A DNA stretch of 53,233 nt, taken from positions 1 through 53,233 of the forward strand of contig DATGLV010000018.1 in assembly GCA_035293945.1 (NCBI GenBank), in the 5' to 3' direction. Position 1 is the first letter of the stretch. Every line of letters starts with the position of its first letter. Under the pieces are notes generated by a model. The model saw only the letters and a program-made list of their open reading frames with translations. It was not told the DNA's origin and did no database searches. Origin of the DNA: VAZQ01 sp035293945 (GTDB lineage: Bacteria > Pseudomonadota > Alphaproteobacteria > Rhizobiales > Xanthobacteraceae). Both the position numbers and the translations under genes were made by a program. This document shows positions 1-8,900 of the stretch, one piece after another.

Positions 1-24
1 CGCCTTCACGACTTCAAACGCCAT
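1..24 (-). CDS. possible first codons of a gene running off the left edge
   Basis: The first 24 bases read on the minus strand as ATG followed by seven sense codons (MAFEVVKA). The gene, if real, would extend beyond the window. There is no convincing ribosome binding site and too little sequence to name a family. I record it only because 25-232 otherwise holds nothing I recognise. Confidence 0.2.
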
Positions 25-232
25 CGGTAAGCTCGTAATCGTCGCAGCTCGCTGTGACATGGGGGGTGCTCCGTTTGTGTCTTGGCAGTCACAAGTTGGA
101 GTACCCCCTTCCTCGCCTGACACAGAATCTCTTACGTCACCTTCAAGCTCCTGTCGATTGCGGCGGAAACCAAATACGCGCTAAAATTAAGGGAATGGAT
201 TCGTTCGATCCGACCAGACACGGAGACCGAAT

Positions 233-826
233 TTGTTCCGCCTCATCGAGCTGCCCGAGCAGCCTTCGGGCTACGTCAATCTCTCTACTGCGTCCGATTG
301 GGAGGGCTGGATCCGGAAATGTCTCCCGGCGGGTCTCCATCAAGAAGTACAGCGACGACTAATCTCCAATCTCAAACACGTTCTCGTCGGTTTGGAGATG
401 AAGGCCGCGCTGATCGTTCCCCACGCGAAGCGAGGAAAGCTCCTGTTCGAGTCCTACTTCCACATGCTCAACTTCGAATTCTGCGTCGGGATGTTTTCGA
501 TATGGGAAGGTCTGGGCTCCGCGCTCTGGTTGAGGGAAAACGGTCTGGACGGATCCGCCGCCAACCGCATCTCCATCGACAAGTGGAAGCCCTCTCTGAC
601 GAAGAAATTCGATCCCGAGGCGAAGTCCGGTCTCGGCGCGGACGTCGACGCAGTGAAAGGAGTCAGAGACAAGCTTCACCAAGATCAATTGGGTGCAAGA
701 GAGAACATCGACTGGCATGCTTTTTCGTACGACAAGGCGTTCACTCCGGCGGCGCGCGCGATGCGATGTCTGCTCAGTACGAATGCCAGTGACGTGCCCA
801 AGAAAACGAATCTGACTGCCGAGTAA
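233..826 (+). CDS. orphan 197-aa hypothetical protein
   Basis: I do not recognise a family. The frame opens with TTG at 233, preceded by GGAG with 7 nt spacing, which is the reason for this start. The next in-frame ATG would remove about 55 residues. No signal peptide or clear membrane span is visible. The middle is rich in aromatic residues (FESYFHMLNFEFCVGMFSIW). The C-terminal half carries VRDKLHQ, which resembles but does not match the R-x4-6-H signature of HEPN proteins (here R-x3-H). It stands alone between the window edge and a mobile-element scar, so transfer is plausible. Coding status is moderately supported by length and the ribosome binding site. Confidence 0.5.
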   Translation: MFRLIELPEQPSGYVNLSTASDWEGWIRKCLPAGLHQEVQRRLISNLKHVLVGLEMKAALIVPHAKRGKLLFESYFHMLNFEFCVGMFSIWEGLGSALWLRENGLDGSAANRISIDKWKPSLTKKFDPEAKSGLGADVDAVKGVRDKLHQDQLGARENIDWHAFSYDKAFTPAARAMRCLLSTNASDVPKKTNLTAE

Positions 827-1246
827 CCGATGCGTCTCGCCAACCTCTTGGCTACTTTGATCTGGAGCAGAGGACCTTGCAGCCCCTCGATAACCCGTTT
901 GGTCCCAAGCCTGTCACCAATGTCCCGGGCACGACCTCAATGCTCTGACCGGGACGCACCATTTTGGCATTCTTGGTATGGTCGTCACTTGCTTGGCCGC
1001 GCTGAGCCCCGAAGCCCGAAGGGGCGCGCCTCCTGGCGCGCGGGGTTGACGGCGAATGCGCGCGCCGAGCCATAATGGCCATGCCATGAATGCGTCACAC
1101 CGCGAAGCCAACCCCTTCGCGACCGCTACATCCAACCTGGAGAAGAAGACCGTGCAACCCAACGACAACCCGATCGGCACGCGGTTGTCACCTATGTCTT
1201 AGGTACGATCTGTCACCCATGTGTCCGGGCCGGACACGTACCGAAG
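827..1246. other. gene-poor stretch with a probable insertion-sequence scar
   Basis: No full gene is visible. A 38-codon frame (1086-1202, starting MNASHREANPF) may be a remnant of a truncated gene. It ends inside two similar direct copies of a TGTCACC(T/C)ATGT motif at 1186 and 1211. From memory these resemble IS481-type element ends, but this is unverified. The second copy runs into the perfect hairpin GTGTCCG-GGC-CGGACAC (1221-1237). The scar lies directly beside the 3' end of a tRNA gene, a common integration location. Confidence 0.35.
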
Positions 1247-1323
1247 TGGCGCGCCCGAGGGGATTCGAACCTCTGACCTTTGCCTTCGGAGGGCAACGCT
1301 CTATCCAGCTGAGCTACGGGCGC
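1247..1323 (-). tRNA. tRNA-Arg (anticodon CCG)
   Basis: The minus strand folds into a complete cloverleaf with a 7-bp acceptor stem (GCGCCCG/CGGGCGC), D-arm GCTC/GAGC, anticodon stem TTGCC/GGCAA with loop CTCCGAA (anticodon CCG), a TTCGAAT T-loop, discriminator G and an encoded CCA (1247-1249). The T-stem AGAGG/CCCCT contains one A-C mismatch where a C-to-T change would restore pairing. This is a possible mutation or a tolerated variant. The gene reads CGG arginine codons. Confidence 0.95.
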
Positions 1324-1465
1324 GTTCCGCGAACCTAGATAGCGGAAGCGTGCCGGAGCCGCAACCGCGCGCGGCTGCCCTGGTGCTCCTGGCCACGCAA
1401 TCATGACGGCTATCGCGCCGGCTCCGCCCACGTCTTATAAAGAGCGGCAGAGCCGGGAGCCGCCC

Positions 1466-2704
1466 ATGACACAGAACAGCGCCGCGCCGCGATCGCCCGC
1501 AAAGCCTTCCGAGGCCTCGACCCCACGGCAAGCCACGCCGGCTTTCGACTGGCAGGATCCGCTCAATCTTGCGGGCGAATTGACCGAAGACGAGCGCCTG
1601 GTGCAGGCGACCGCGCGCGGCTATGCGCAGGACAAGCTGTTTCCGCGTGTGCTGATGGCGTTTCGCGAGGAGCGCTTCGATCGCGAGATCATGAACGAGA
1701 TGGGCGCGCTCGGGCTCTTGGGCCCGACCCTGCCCGAGACCTATGGGGGCGCAGCCCTCGGCCATGTCGCCTACGGGCTGATCGCGCGCGAGATCGAGCG
1801 CGTCGATTCCGGGTATCGCTCCGTGCTCTCGGTGCAGTCCTCGCTGGTGATGCAGCCGATCTACGCCTACGGGAGCGAAGCGCAGCGGCGCAAATATCTG
1901 CCGAAGCTTGCGAGCGGCGAGCTGGTCGGCTGCTTCGGGCTGACGGAGCCGGATCATGGTTCCGATCCCGGCGCGATGACGACCCGTGCCGAGCGCGTCG
2001 TGGACGGCTATCGCCTCACCGGCACCAAGACCTGGATCTCCAACGCGCCGATCGCCGATATCGCGGTGATCTGGGCGAAGCTCGACGGCGTCATCCGCGG
2101 TTTCATCGTCGAGCGCGGCGCCAAGGGTTTCTCCACCACGCCAATCGAAGGCAAGCTCAGCCTGCGCACCTCGCTGACCGGGCAGGTGGTCCTCGATGAG
2201 GTCATCGTGCCGGAGGAGAATCTGCTGCCAAATGCGGAAGGGCTCGCCGGCCCATTCGGCTGCCTCAACAGTGCGCGCTACGGCATCGTGTGGGGCGCGA
2301 TGGGAGCAGCCGAATTCTGCTTCGAGCGCGCCCGGCAATATGCACTCGACCGCAAGCAGTTCGGGCGCCCGCTCGCTGCCAATCAGCTCATCCAGAAGAA
2401 GCTCGCCGACATGCAGACAGAGATCGCGCTCGGCCTCGCGGCGGCGCTACGGCTCGGCCGTCTCATGGAGGCCGGCCGCGCCGCGCCGCCGGCGGTGTCG
2501 CTGCTCAAGCGCAACAATTGCGGCAAGGCGCTGGAGATCGCCCGCGCAGCCCGCGACATCCATGGCGGCAACGGCATCTCCGACGAATTCCACGTGATGC
2601 GCGTGCTCGCCAATCTCGAGACGGTGAACACCTATGAGGGTACCCACGACATCCACGCTTTGATCCTCGGTCGCGCCATTACGGGGATTCAGGCGTTCAA
2701 TTGA
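1466..2704 (+). CDS. gcdH: acyl-CoA dehydrogenase, glutaryl-CoA dehydrogenase type
   Basis: This 412-aa FAD flavoprotein is most like glutaryl-CoA dehydrogenase, which oxidises and decarboxylates glutaryl-CoA to crotonyl-CoA in lysine, tryptophan and benzoyl-CoA breakdown. The N-terminal helical domain starts at FDWQDPL. The FAD-binding beta domain shows CFGLTEPDHGSDPG and GTKTWISN. The C-terminal helical domain carries RKQFGRPLAANQ and DIHGGNGISDE, and the catalytic Glu is in TYEGTHDI (about Glu391). ATG at 1466 is preferred over one at 1403 because GGGAG lies 6 nt upstream. The first ~30 residues are a low-complexity extension. It stands alone, followed by a large inverted repeat. Exact substrate is inferred from the family. 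Confidence 0.85.
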   Translation: MTQNSAAPRSPAKPSEASTPRQATPAFDWQDPLNLAGELTEDERLVQATARGYAQDKLFPRVLMAFREERFDREIMNEMGALGLLGPTLPETYGGAALGHVAYGLIAREIERVDSGYRSVLSVQSSLVMQPIYAYGSEAQRRKYLPKLASGELVGCFGLTEPDHGSDPGAMTTRAERVVDGYRLTGTKTWISNAPIADIAVIWAKLDGVIRGFIVERGAKGFSTTPIEGKLSLRTSLTGQVVLDEVIVPEENLLPNAEGLAGPFGCLNSARYGIVWGAMGAAEFCFERARQYALDRKQFGRPLAANQLIQKKLADMQTEIALGLAAALRLGRLMEAGRAAPPAVSLLKRNNCGKALEIARAARDIHGGNGISDEFHVMRVLANLETVNTYEGTHDIHALILGRAITGIQAFN

Positions 2705-2708
2705 CAAC

Positions 2709-2788
2709 CTTGTCCCGGCCGGGACCGTTCCGGGCGACGGATGGGATCGTGACTGGTACGGTCCCGGCTCAAGAAGGGCCGGGACAAG
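2709..2788. repeat. nested inverted repeat downstream of gcdH
   Basis: A perfect 12-bp inverted repeat (CTTGTCCCGGCC at 2709-2720, GGCCGGGACAAG at 2777-2788) encloses a second 10-bp pair (CCGGGACCGT at 2719, ACGGTCCCGG at 2758). The two stems overlap by two bases, so the RNA can form a long hairpin or alternative folds. It may act as a transcription end for gcdH or be a small palindromic (REPIN/MITE-like) repeat. There is no clear T-run. Confidence 0.55.
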
Positions 2789-2851
2789 AGATTTCGAGAT
2801 CGCGATCCATAAGCTTTGCGACTCTGGCGAACGGCGCTATGACTTTCGGCC

Positions 2852-3961
2852 ATGAGGGTCGACGGGAAAGAAACCCGCAGCATTTGGCTGGAAAGCGACG
2901 GCTGGTCGGTCGGCATTGTCGATCAGACCCTGTTGCCGCATCGCTTCGCCACCGCACGACTTACAACGCTCGAGGAAGCCGCACATGCGATCCGCTCAAT
3001 GCAGGTGCGCGGCGCGCCGCTGATCGGGGCGGCAGCCGCTTATGGGCTTTGCCTGGCGCTGCGCCATGACGCGTCCGACGAAGGGATCGAGCGCGCCGCC
3101 GCGATGCTGGCCGCCACGCGTCCGACCGCGATCAATCTCAAATGGGCGCTCGACGAGATGGCCGCAGTCTTGCGCAACCAGCCGCGGGCGGCACGCGTCG
3201 AGGCCGCGTATAGCCGGGCGGCGGAAATCTGCGACGAAGACGTCGCCATCAATCGGCGAATCGGCCAGCATGGTTGCAAATTGATCGAGACCCTCGCCGC
3301 CAAGAAGCCAGGCGAAAGGATCAACGTGCTGACCCACTGCAATGCCGGTTGGCTGGCGACCGTCGATGTCGGCACCGCTACGGCGCCGATCTACCTCGCG
3401 CATGACCGCGGGCTGCCGATCCATGTCTGGGTCGACGAGACGCGGCCGCGGAACCAGGGCGCTTCGCTCACCGCCTGGGAGCTCGGCCACCACGGCGTGC
3501 CGCATACGGTTATCCCCGACAATGCCGGTGGGCACCTGATGCAGCACGCCATGGTCGATCTAGCGATCGTCGGCACCGACCGGGTCGCCGCCAATGGCGA
3601 CGTCTGCAACAAGATCGGCACGTATCTCAAGGCGCTCGCCGCACACGACAATGACGTGCCGTTTTACGTGGCGCTGCCGTCGCCGACCATCGATTTTGCG
3701 ATCAGAGACGGCGTCGCCGACATTCCGATCGAGGAACGCGATGGCGGTGAGGTCGCCTCCATCTCGGGCAAGGCCGCTGACGGCCGCATCGAGACGGTAC
3801 GCCTCGTTCCCGAAGGCTCCGCCGTCAGGAACTACGGCTTCGATGTGACGCCGGCGCGCCTCATCTCCGGTCTCATTACCGAGCGCGGCGTGATCGCGGC
3901 GAATGCCGCGGCGCTTGCCGAGGCGTTCCCGGAACGCTCAGGCGGAAGGACGAAAAGATGA
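2852..3961 (+). CDS. mtnA: S-methyl-5-thioribose-1-phosphate isomerase
   Basis: The 369-aa enzyme of the methionine salvage pathway converts methylthioribose-1-phosphate to methylthioribulose-1-phosphate in the cytosol. Hallmarks are MQVRGAPLIGAAAAYG near residue 50, the catalytic Cys163 in LTHCNAG, Asp243 in VGTDRVAANGD, and DETRPRNQGA. Spacing of Cys and Asp matches the Bacillus enzyme (160 and 240). The length is normal. The stop codon overlaps the next start (ATGA), so the two are translationally coupled. The start has only a weak ribosome binding site. Confidence 0.93.
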   Translation: MRVDGKETRSIWLESDGWSVGIVDQTLLPHRFATARLTTLEEAAHAIRSMQVRGAPLIGAAAAYGLCLALRHDASDEGIERAAAMLAATRPTAINLKWALDEMAAVLRNQPRAARVEAAYSRAAEICDEDVAINRRIGQHGCKLIETLAAKKPGERINVLTHCNAGWLATVDVGTATAPIYLAHDRGLPIHVWVDETRPRNQGASLTAWELGHHGVPHTVIPDNAGGHLMQHAMVDLAIVGTDRVAANGDVCNKIGTYLKALAAHDNDVPFYVALPSPTIDFAIRDGVADIPIEERDGGEVASISGKAADGRIETVRLVPEGSAVRNYGFDVTPARLISGLITERGVIAANAAALAEAFPERSGGRTKR

Positions 3962-4455
3962 CCGCGGCGGCTTCGCTGCGGCTGCCCGTAGATGGGCGCC
4001 AATCTGCTACCGCGCTGGCGGTCGCACGCGGCACGACCCGCCTTCTGCATTCGCTCGGATTTTCCGTGGTGACCGAGCTGCCGCTGCCTTCCGGCCGTCG
4101 TGCCGATCTGGTCGCGCTCGACCGCGCCGGCGAGGTCTGGATCGTCGAGATCAAGTCATCGGTCGCGGATTTTCGTGCCGATCAGAAATGGATGGACTAT
4201 CGGCTGCACTGTGATCGGCTGTTCTTCGCCACGACGCTCGAAGTGCCCGTCGATATTTTCCCGCAGGACGCCGGACTCATCATCGCGGATGCATTCGGCG
4301 CCGAGATTGCGAGCGAAGCCCCTGAGCATCGGCTGCATGCTTCAACCCGGAAATGCTTGCTGCTGGCCTTTGCGCGCGCGGCGGCGCTGCGCTTGGCGGC
4401 GCTGGCTGATCCGGAGGGAGGGAGTGGGGAATGGGGAATAGGGAGCGGGGGTTAG
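3958..4455 (+). CDS. mmcB: MmcB-family DNA repair protein (PD-(D/E)XK fold)
   Basis: The 165-aa protein matches the alphaproteobacterial MmcB/DUF family linked to mitomycin C resistance and translesion repair in Caulobacter. The nuclease-like core is visible: an N-terminal helix (ATALAVARGTTRLLHSLGF), then Asp50 in GRRADLVAL and the E-x-K pair Glu64/Lys66 in WIVEIKSS, followed by DFRADQKWMDY. It overlaps mtnA by 4 nt (ATGA). The C-terminal tail becomes a Gly/Glu/Ser low-complexity run from a G-rich DNA repeat and probably is not conserved. A catalytic role is not proven for the family. Confidence 0.85.
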   Translation: MTAAASLRLPVDGRQSATALAVARGTTRLLHSLGFSVVTELPLPSGRRADLVALDRAGEVWIVEIKSSVADFRADQKWMDYRLHCDRLFFATTLEVPVDIFPQDAGLIIADAFGAEIASEAPEHRLHASTRKCLLLAFARAAALRLAALADPEGGSGEWGIGSGG

Positions 4456-4474
4456 ATCCCAAGAAACTCACTCC

Positions 4475-5893
4475 CTATCTCGGCAAGGTCGTCGTACCCA
4501 TCAAATATTTGTCGACCGCGTGCGCGGCCTGACGGCCTTCGCGGATCGCCCATACCACCAGCGATTGGCCGCGACGCATGTCGCCGCAGGCGAACACTTT
4601 CGGGTTGGAGCTCTGATAGGCGACCGTGTCGGCGCGCACATTGCCGCGTTGGTCGAGCGCGAGCTTGAGCTCGCCGATCATGCCTTCATGCACCGGATGC
4701 ACGAAGCCCATGGCGAGGAGAACGAGATCGGCCGGCACTTCGAACTCGCTGCCAGGTACCGGTTTCATCTGCTTGTCGACCTCGACGCAGTGCAGCTTCT
4801 GCACGCGGCCGTTCGCGCCCGTGAACCTCTGCGTCATCACCGCGAAGGCGCGCTTGGCGCCTTCCTCGTGGCTCGAGGAGGTGCGCAGCTTGAGCGGCCA
4901 ATCCGGCCAGACCATCGGCTTGTTCTCACGCTCAGGCGGCTGCGGCATGATCTCGAAATTGGTGACCGAGAGCGCGCCTTGGCGGATCGAGGTCCCGATG
5001 CAGTCGGAACCTGTGTCGCCGCCACCGATGACCACCACGTGCTTGCCGCCGGCAAGAATGGGCGCGGCACCGTCCGGCGGCTCGTTGCTGACCCGCCGGT
5101 TCTGTTGCGGCAGGAACTCCATCGCAAAATGAATCCCGTCGAGCTCGCGGCCCGGCACCGGCAGATCGCGGCCCTTCTCCGCGCCGCCCGCCAGCACGAC
5201 AGCATGATAGTCGGCGACGAGCTTCTCGGCCGGCATGCTGACGCCGATATGGGCGCCATAATGGAAGACGACGCCTTCGGCCGACATCTGCGCGATACGG
5301 CGGTCGATATGGTGCTTCTCCATCTTGAAATCGGGAATGCCGTAGCGAAGCAATCCGCCCGCCTTGGCGTGCTTCTCGAAGACGTGCACCTCGTGGCCCG
5401 CGCGCGCGAGCTGCTGCGCGCAAGCAAGTCCCGCCGGCCCGGAGCCCACGATGGCGACGCGCTTGCCGGTCTTGATGCCCGGGGGCTCCGGCTTTACCCA
5501 CCCATGTTCAAATGCGCGATCGACGATCGCGCATTCAATGGTCTTGATGGTGACCGGATTGTCCTCGAGATTGAGCGTGCAGGATGCCTCGCACGGGGCC
5601 GGACACACGCGCCCGGTGAATTCTGGGAAATTGTTGGTGGAGTGCAGATTGAGCGAAGCCTCCTGCCAGTTCCCGCGATAGACGAGGTCGTTCCAGTCCG
5701 GGATTTGATTGTTCACCGGGCAGCCGGTGTGGCAGTAGGGCACACCGCAATCCATGCAGCGTGCCGCCTGTCTGCGCGTGTCCTGCTCGGGCAACGGCAG
5801 GACGAACTCGCGCCAGTGCTTGATGCGCTCCTCCACCGGCTCGTAGTGGCGGTCGTTGCGCTCGTATTCGAGGAAGCCGGTGATCTTGCCCAT
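4475..5893 (-). CDS. gltD: glutamate synthase (NADPH) small subunit
   Basis: The 472-aa beta subunit takes electrons from NADPH via FAD and iron-sulfur clusters and feeds the large subunit for glutamate formation. The N-terminal ferredoxin-like part has Cys46, 49, 54, 58 and a second set Cys97, 101, 105. The FAD Rossmann motif GSGPAG lies at about 150 and the NADPH motif IGGGDTG at about 289. The C-terminal motif FACGDMRRGQSLVVWAI closes the FAD domain. It follows gltB with about 54 nt between them, on the same strand, so the two form a gltB-gltD operon. Length is normal. Confidence 0.95.
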   Translation of the reverse strand: MGKITGFLEYERNDRHYEPVEERIKHWREFVLPLPEQDTRRQAARCMDCGVPYCHTGCPVNNQIPDWNDLVYRGNWQEASLNLHSTNNFPEFTGRVCPAPCEASCTLNLEDNPVTIKTIECAIVDRAFEHGWVKPEPPGIKTGKRVAIVGSGPAGLACAQQLARAGHEVHVFEKHAKAGGLLRYGIPDFKMEKHHIDRRIAQMSAEGVVFHYGAHIGVSMPAEKLVADYHAVVLAGGAEKGRDLPVPGRELDGIHFAMEFLPQQNRRVSNEPPDGAAPILAGGKHVVVIGGGDTGSDCIGTSIRQGALSVTNFEIMPQPPERENKPMVWPDWPLKLRTSSSHEEGAKRAFAVMTQRFTGANGRVQKLHCVEVDKQMKPVPGSEFEVPADLVLLAMGFVHPVHEGMIGELKLALDQRGNVRADTVAYQSSNPKVFACGDMRRGQSLVVWAIREGRQAAHAVDKYLMGTTTLPR

Positions 5894-5947
5894 GGAAGTG
5901 ACAGACTTGAACCTTGCGTCTTACGTGGCGGCATACGGTGGGGGCTG

Positions 5948-8900
5948 CTACGCGCCGGCAGCGAGCCGTTGTTGCGGCGCTTCGGCGGCTTCGGCCGCTT
6001 TGAGCTCCTTGAGCGCACGCCGATACTCGACCGGCATCACCTTGCGGAACATGGTTCTGTATTTACTCCAGTCGGCGAGGATTTCCGCGGCGCGGGCCGA
6101 GCCGGAAAAACGCGCGTGCCGGGCGATCAGGAGGTGCAGCCGCTGCGCGTCATGCTGCGTCATGTCGGCGAGGATCTCGATTCGGCCGTGCGTCTCCAGA
6201 TCGTTGACGTGGTGGTATTCGCGCTCGTTGATTTCTTCCTCCTGCGGCAGCGGCTCGAGCTCAACCATGGCGAGATTGCAGCGCGAGGAGAACGTGCCGT
6301 CTTCGTCCAGCACATAAGCGATGCCGCCCGACATCCCGGCCGCGAAATTGCGGCCGGTGCGCCCAAGCACGACGACGATGCCGCCAGTCATGTATTCGCA
6401 GCAATGGTCGCCGGCGCCCTCGACCACCGCAAGGGCGCCCGAATTGCGCACCGCAAAGCGCTCCCCGGCGATGCCACGCAAATAGCATTCACCTTCGATC
6501 GCACCGTAGAGCACGGTATTACCGACGATGATGGATTCCTCCGGCACGATACCGGCATCGATCGCCGGACGCACGATGATGCGGCCGCCGGAAAGGCCCT
6601 TGCCCACATAGTCGTTCGCCTCGCCTTCGAGCTCGAAAGTGATTCCACGCGCGAGCCAGGCCCCGAAGCTCTGCCCGGCGGTGCCGGTCAGCTTTACGTG
6701 GATCGTATCGGCCGGCAGACCGGTGTGCCCATAGCGTTTGGCGACTTCGCCCGACAGCATCGCGCCGGCGGCCCGGTCGATGTTCTTGATCGTGGCGTTG
6801 ATGCGCACCGGAGCGCCGCGGTCGAGCGCCGCCTGCGCGTCGGCGATCAGCTTGCGATCAAGGATGTCGTGGATCTTGTGATCCTGCGCCTCGCTCCGGT
6901 GGATCGCCACGCCCGGCCCGGCCTGCGGCTTGAAGAACAGCTTGGAGAAATCAAGCCCCTTGGCCTTCCAATGCTTGATGACTTCCCGCCGGTCGAGCAT
7001 CTGCATCTGCCCGATCATCTCGTCGAAGGTGCGGTAGCCCATCATCGCCATCAGCTCGCGCACCTCTTCGGCGACGAAGAAGAAGAAATTGATCACGTGC
7101 TCGGGCTGGCCCTGGAAACGCTTGCGCAACACCGGGTCCTGAGTGGCGACGCCGACCGGGCAGGTATTGAGGTGGCATTTGCGCATCATGATGCAGCCGG
7201 CGGCGATCAGCGGCGCGGTCGAGAAGCCGAACTCGTCGGCGCCCAGCAGTGCTCCGACCACGACGTCGCGTCCGGTGCGGATGCCGCCATCGACTTGCAC
7301 GCTGATGCGCCCGCGCAAGCGGTTGGCGACCAAAGTTTGATGTGTTTCCGCGAGCCCGATCTCCCAGGGCGACCCGGCATGCTTTATCGAGGTGAGCGGC
7401 GATGCGCCGGTGCCCCCCTCGAAACCCGCTATGGTGACGTGGTCTGCGCGCGCCTTGGAGACGCCGGCCGCGACGGTGCCGACCCCGACCTCGGACACGA
7501 GCTTCACCGAGACCAAACCGTCCGGATTGACGTTCTTCAGGTCGAAGATCAGCTGCGCGAGATCCTCGATCGAGTAAATGTCATGATGTGGCGGCGGTGA
7601 GATCAGGCCGACGCCAGGCGTGGAGTGGCGCACCTTGGCGATCACCTGGTCGACCTTGTGGCCGGGCAACTGGCCGCCTTCACCCGGCTTGGCGCCCTGC
7701 GCCATCTTGATCTGCATCATGTCGGAGTTGACCAGATATTCGGTCGTCACCCCGAAGCGGCCGGAAGCGACCTGCTTGATCGAGGAGCGCATGGAATCGC
7801 CGTTGGGCAGCGGCCGGAAGCGGTCGGCCTCCTCGCCGCCTTCACCGGTGTTCGACCTGCCGCCGATGCGGTTCATGGCCACTGCGAGCGTGGTATGGGC
7901 CTCGCGCGAAATCGAGCCGAACGACATGGCACCGGTGGCGAAGCGACGGACGATCGACTTCGCGGGCTCGACCTCCTCGATCGGCACCGGCTTGCGGCCG
8001 TCTTCATCGGCGGCTCGCAGGCGGAACAGGCCGCGGATGGTCAACAAGTTCTCCGACTGCTCGTTGATCAGCTTGGCGAAGGCGCGGAACTTCTCATACG
8101 AGTTGCCGCGCACCGCATGCTGCAGCGCCGATACCGTCGCCGCGGTCCAAGCGTGGTCCTCGCCGCGCTGACGGAATTGATACTCGCCGCCGACATCGAG
8201 TGCGCTGCGATAGATGGGAGAAGAGCCGAAGGCATCGCGATGTCGCCGGACCGATTCTTCGGCGATCTGCGCCAAGCCAACACCCTCGATTCGGGTGGCG
8301 GTGCCGGTGAAATATTCCGCCACGAAATCGGACTTCAGACCGACGGCGTCGAAGATCTGCGCGCCGCAATAGGACTGATAGGTGGAGATGCCCATCTTGG
8401 ACATCACCTTGAGGAGGCCCTTGTCGATGGATTTGATGTAGCGCTTGACGACCTCTTTCGGATCGAGCCTGTCGGGCAACTCCTCGTTGGCCGCGATCAG
8501 GGTCTCGAACGCGAGGTAGGGATTGATCGCCTCAGCGCCGTAGCCGGCGAGGCAGCAGAAGTGATGCACCTCGCGCGGCTCTCCACTCTCCATCACCAGG
8601 CCGACCGAGGTGCGCAGGCCCTGGCGGATGAGGTGGTGATGCGCGGCCGCGCAGGCGAGCAGCGAAGGGATCGGGATGTTCTGCGCCCCGGCGCGGCGGT
8701 CCGACAGGATAATGATATTGATGCCCTCGCGCACCGCGGCCTCGGCCCGCGCGCACAGCGCGTCGAGCGCATCCTTCAGTCCGGCGGCGCCGGTCTCTGC
8801 CGGCCAGGTGGTATCGAGCGTGCGCGAGCGGAAGTGGTCGCCGATCTCGGAGATCGCGCGGATCTTTTCCAGATCGGCATTGGTGAGGATCGGTTGGCGC

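Noticed and set aside
4520..7600. Plus-strand open frame of over 1000 codons.
   Set aside because: It lies antisense to gltD and gltB, both with full family motifs; long antisense frames are normal in high-GC DNA.
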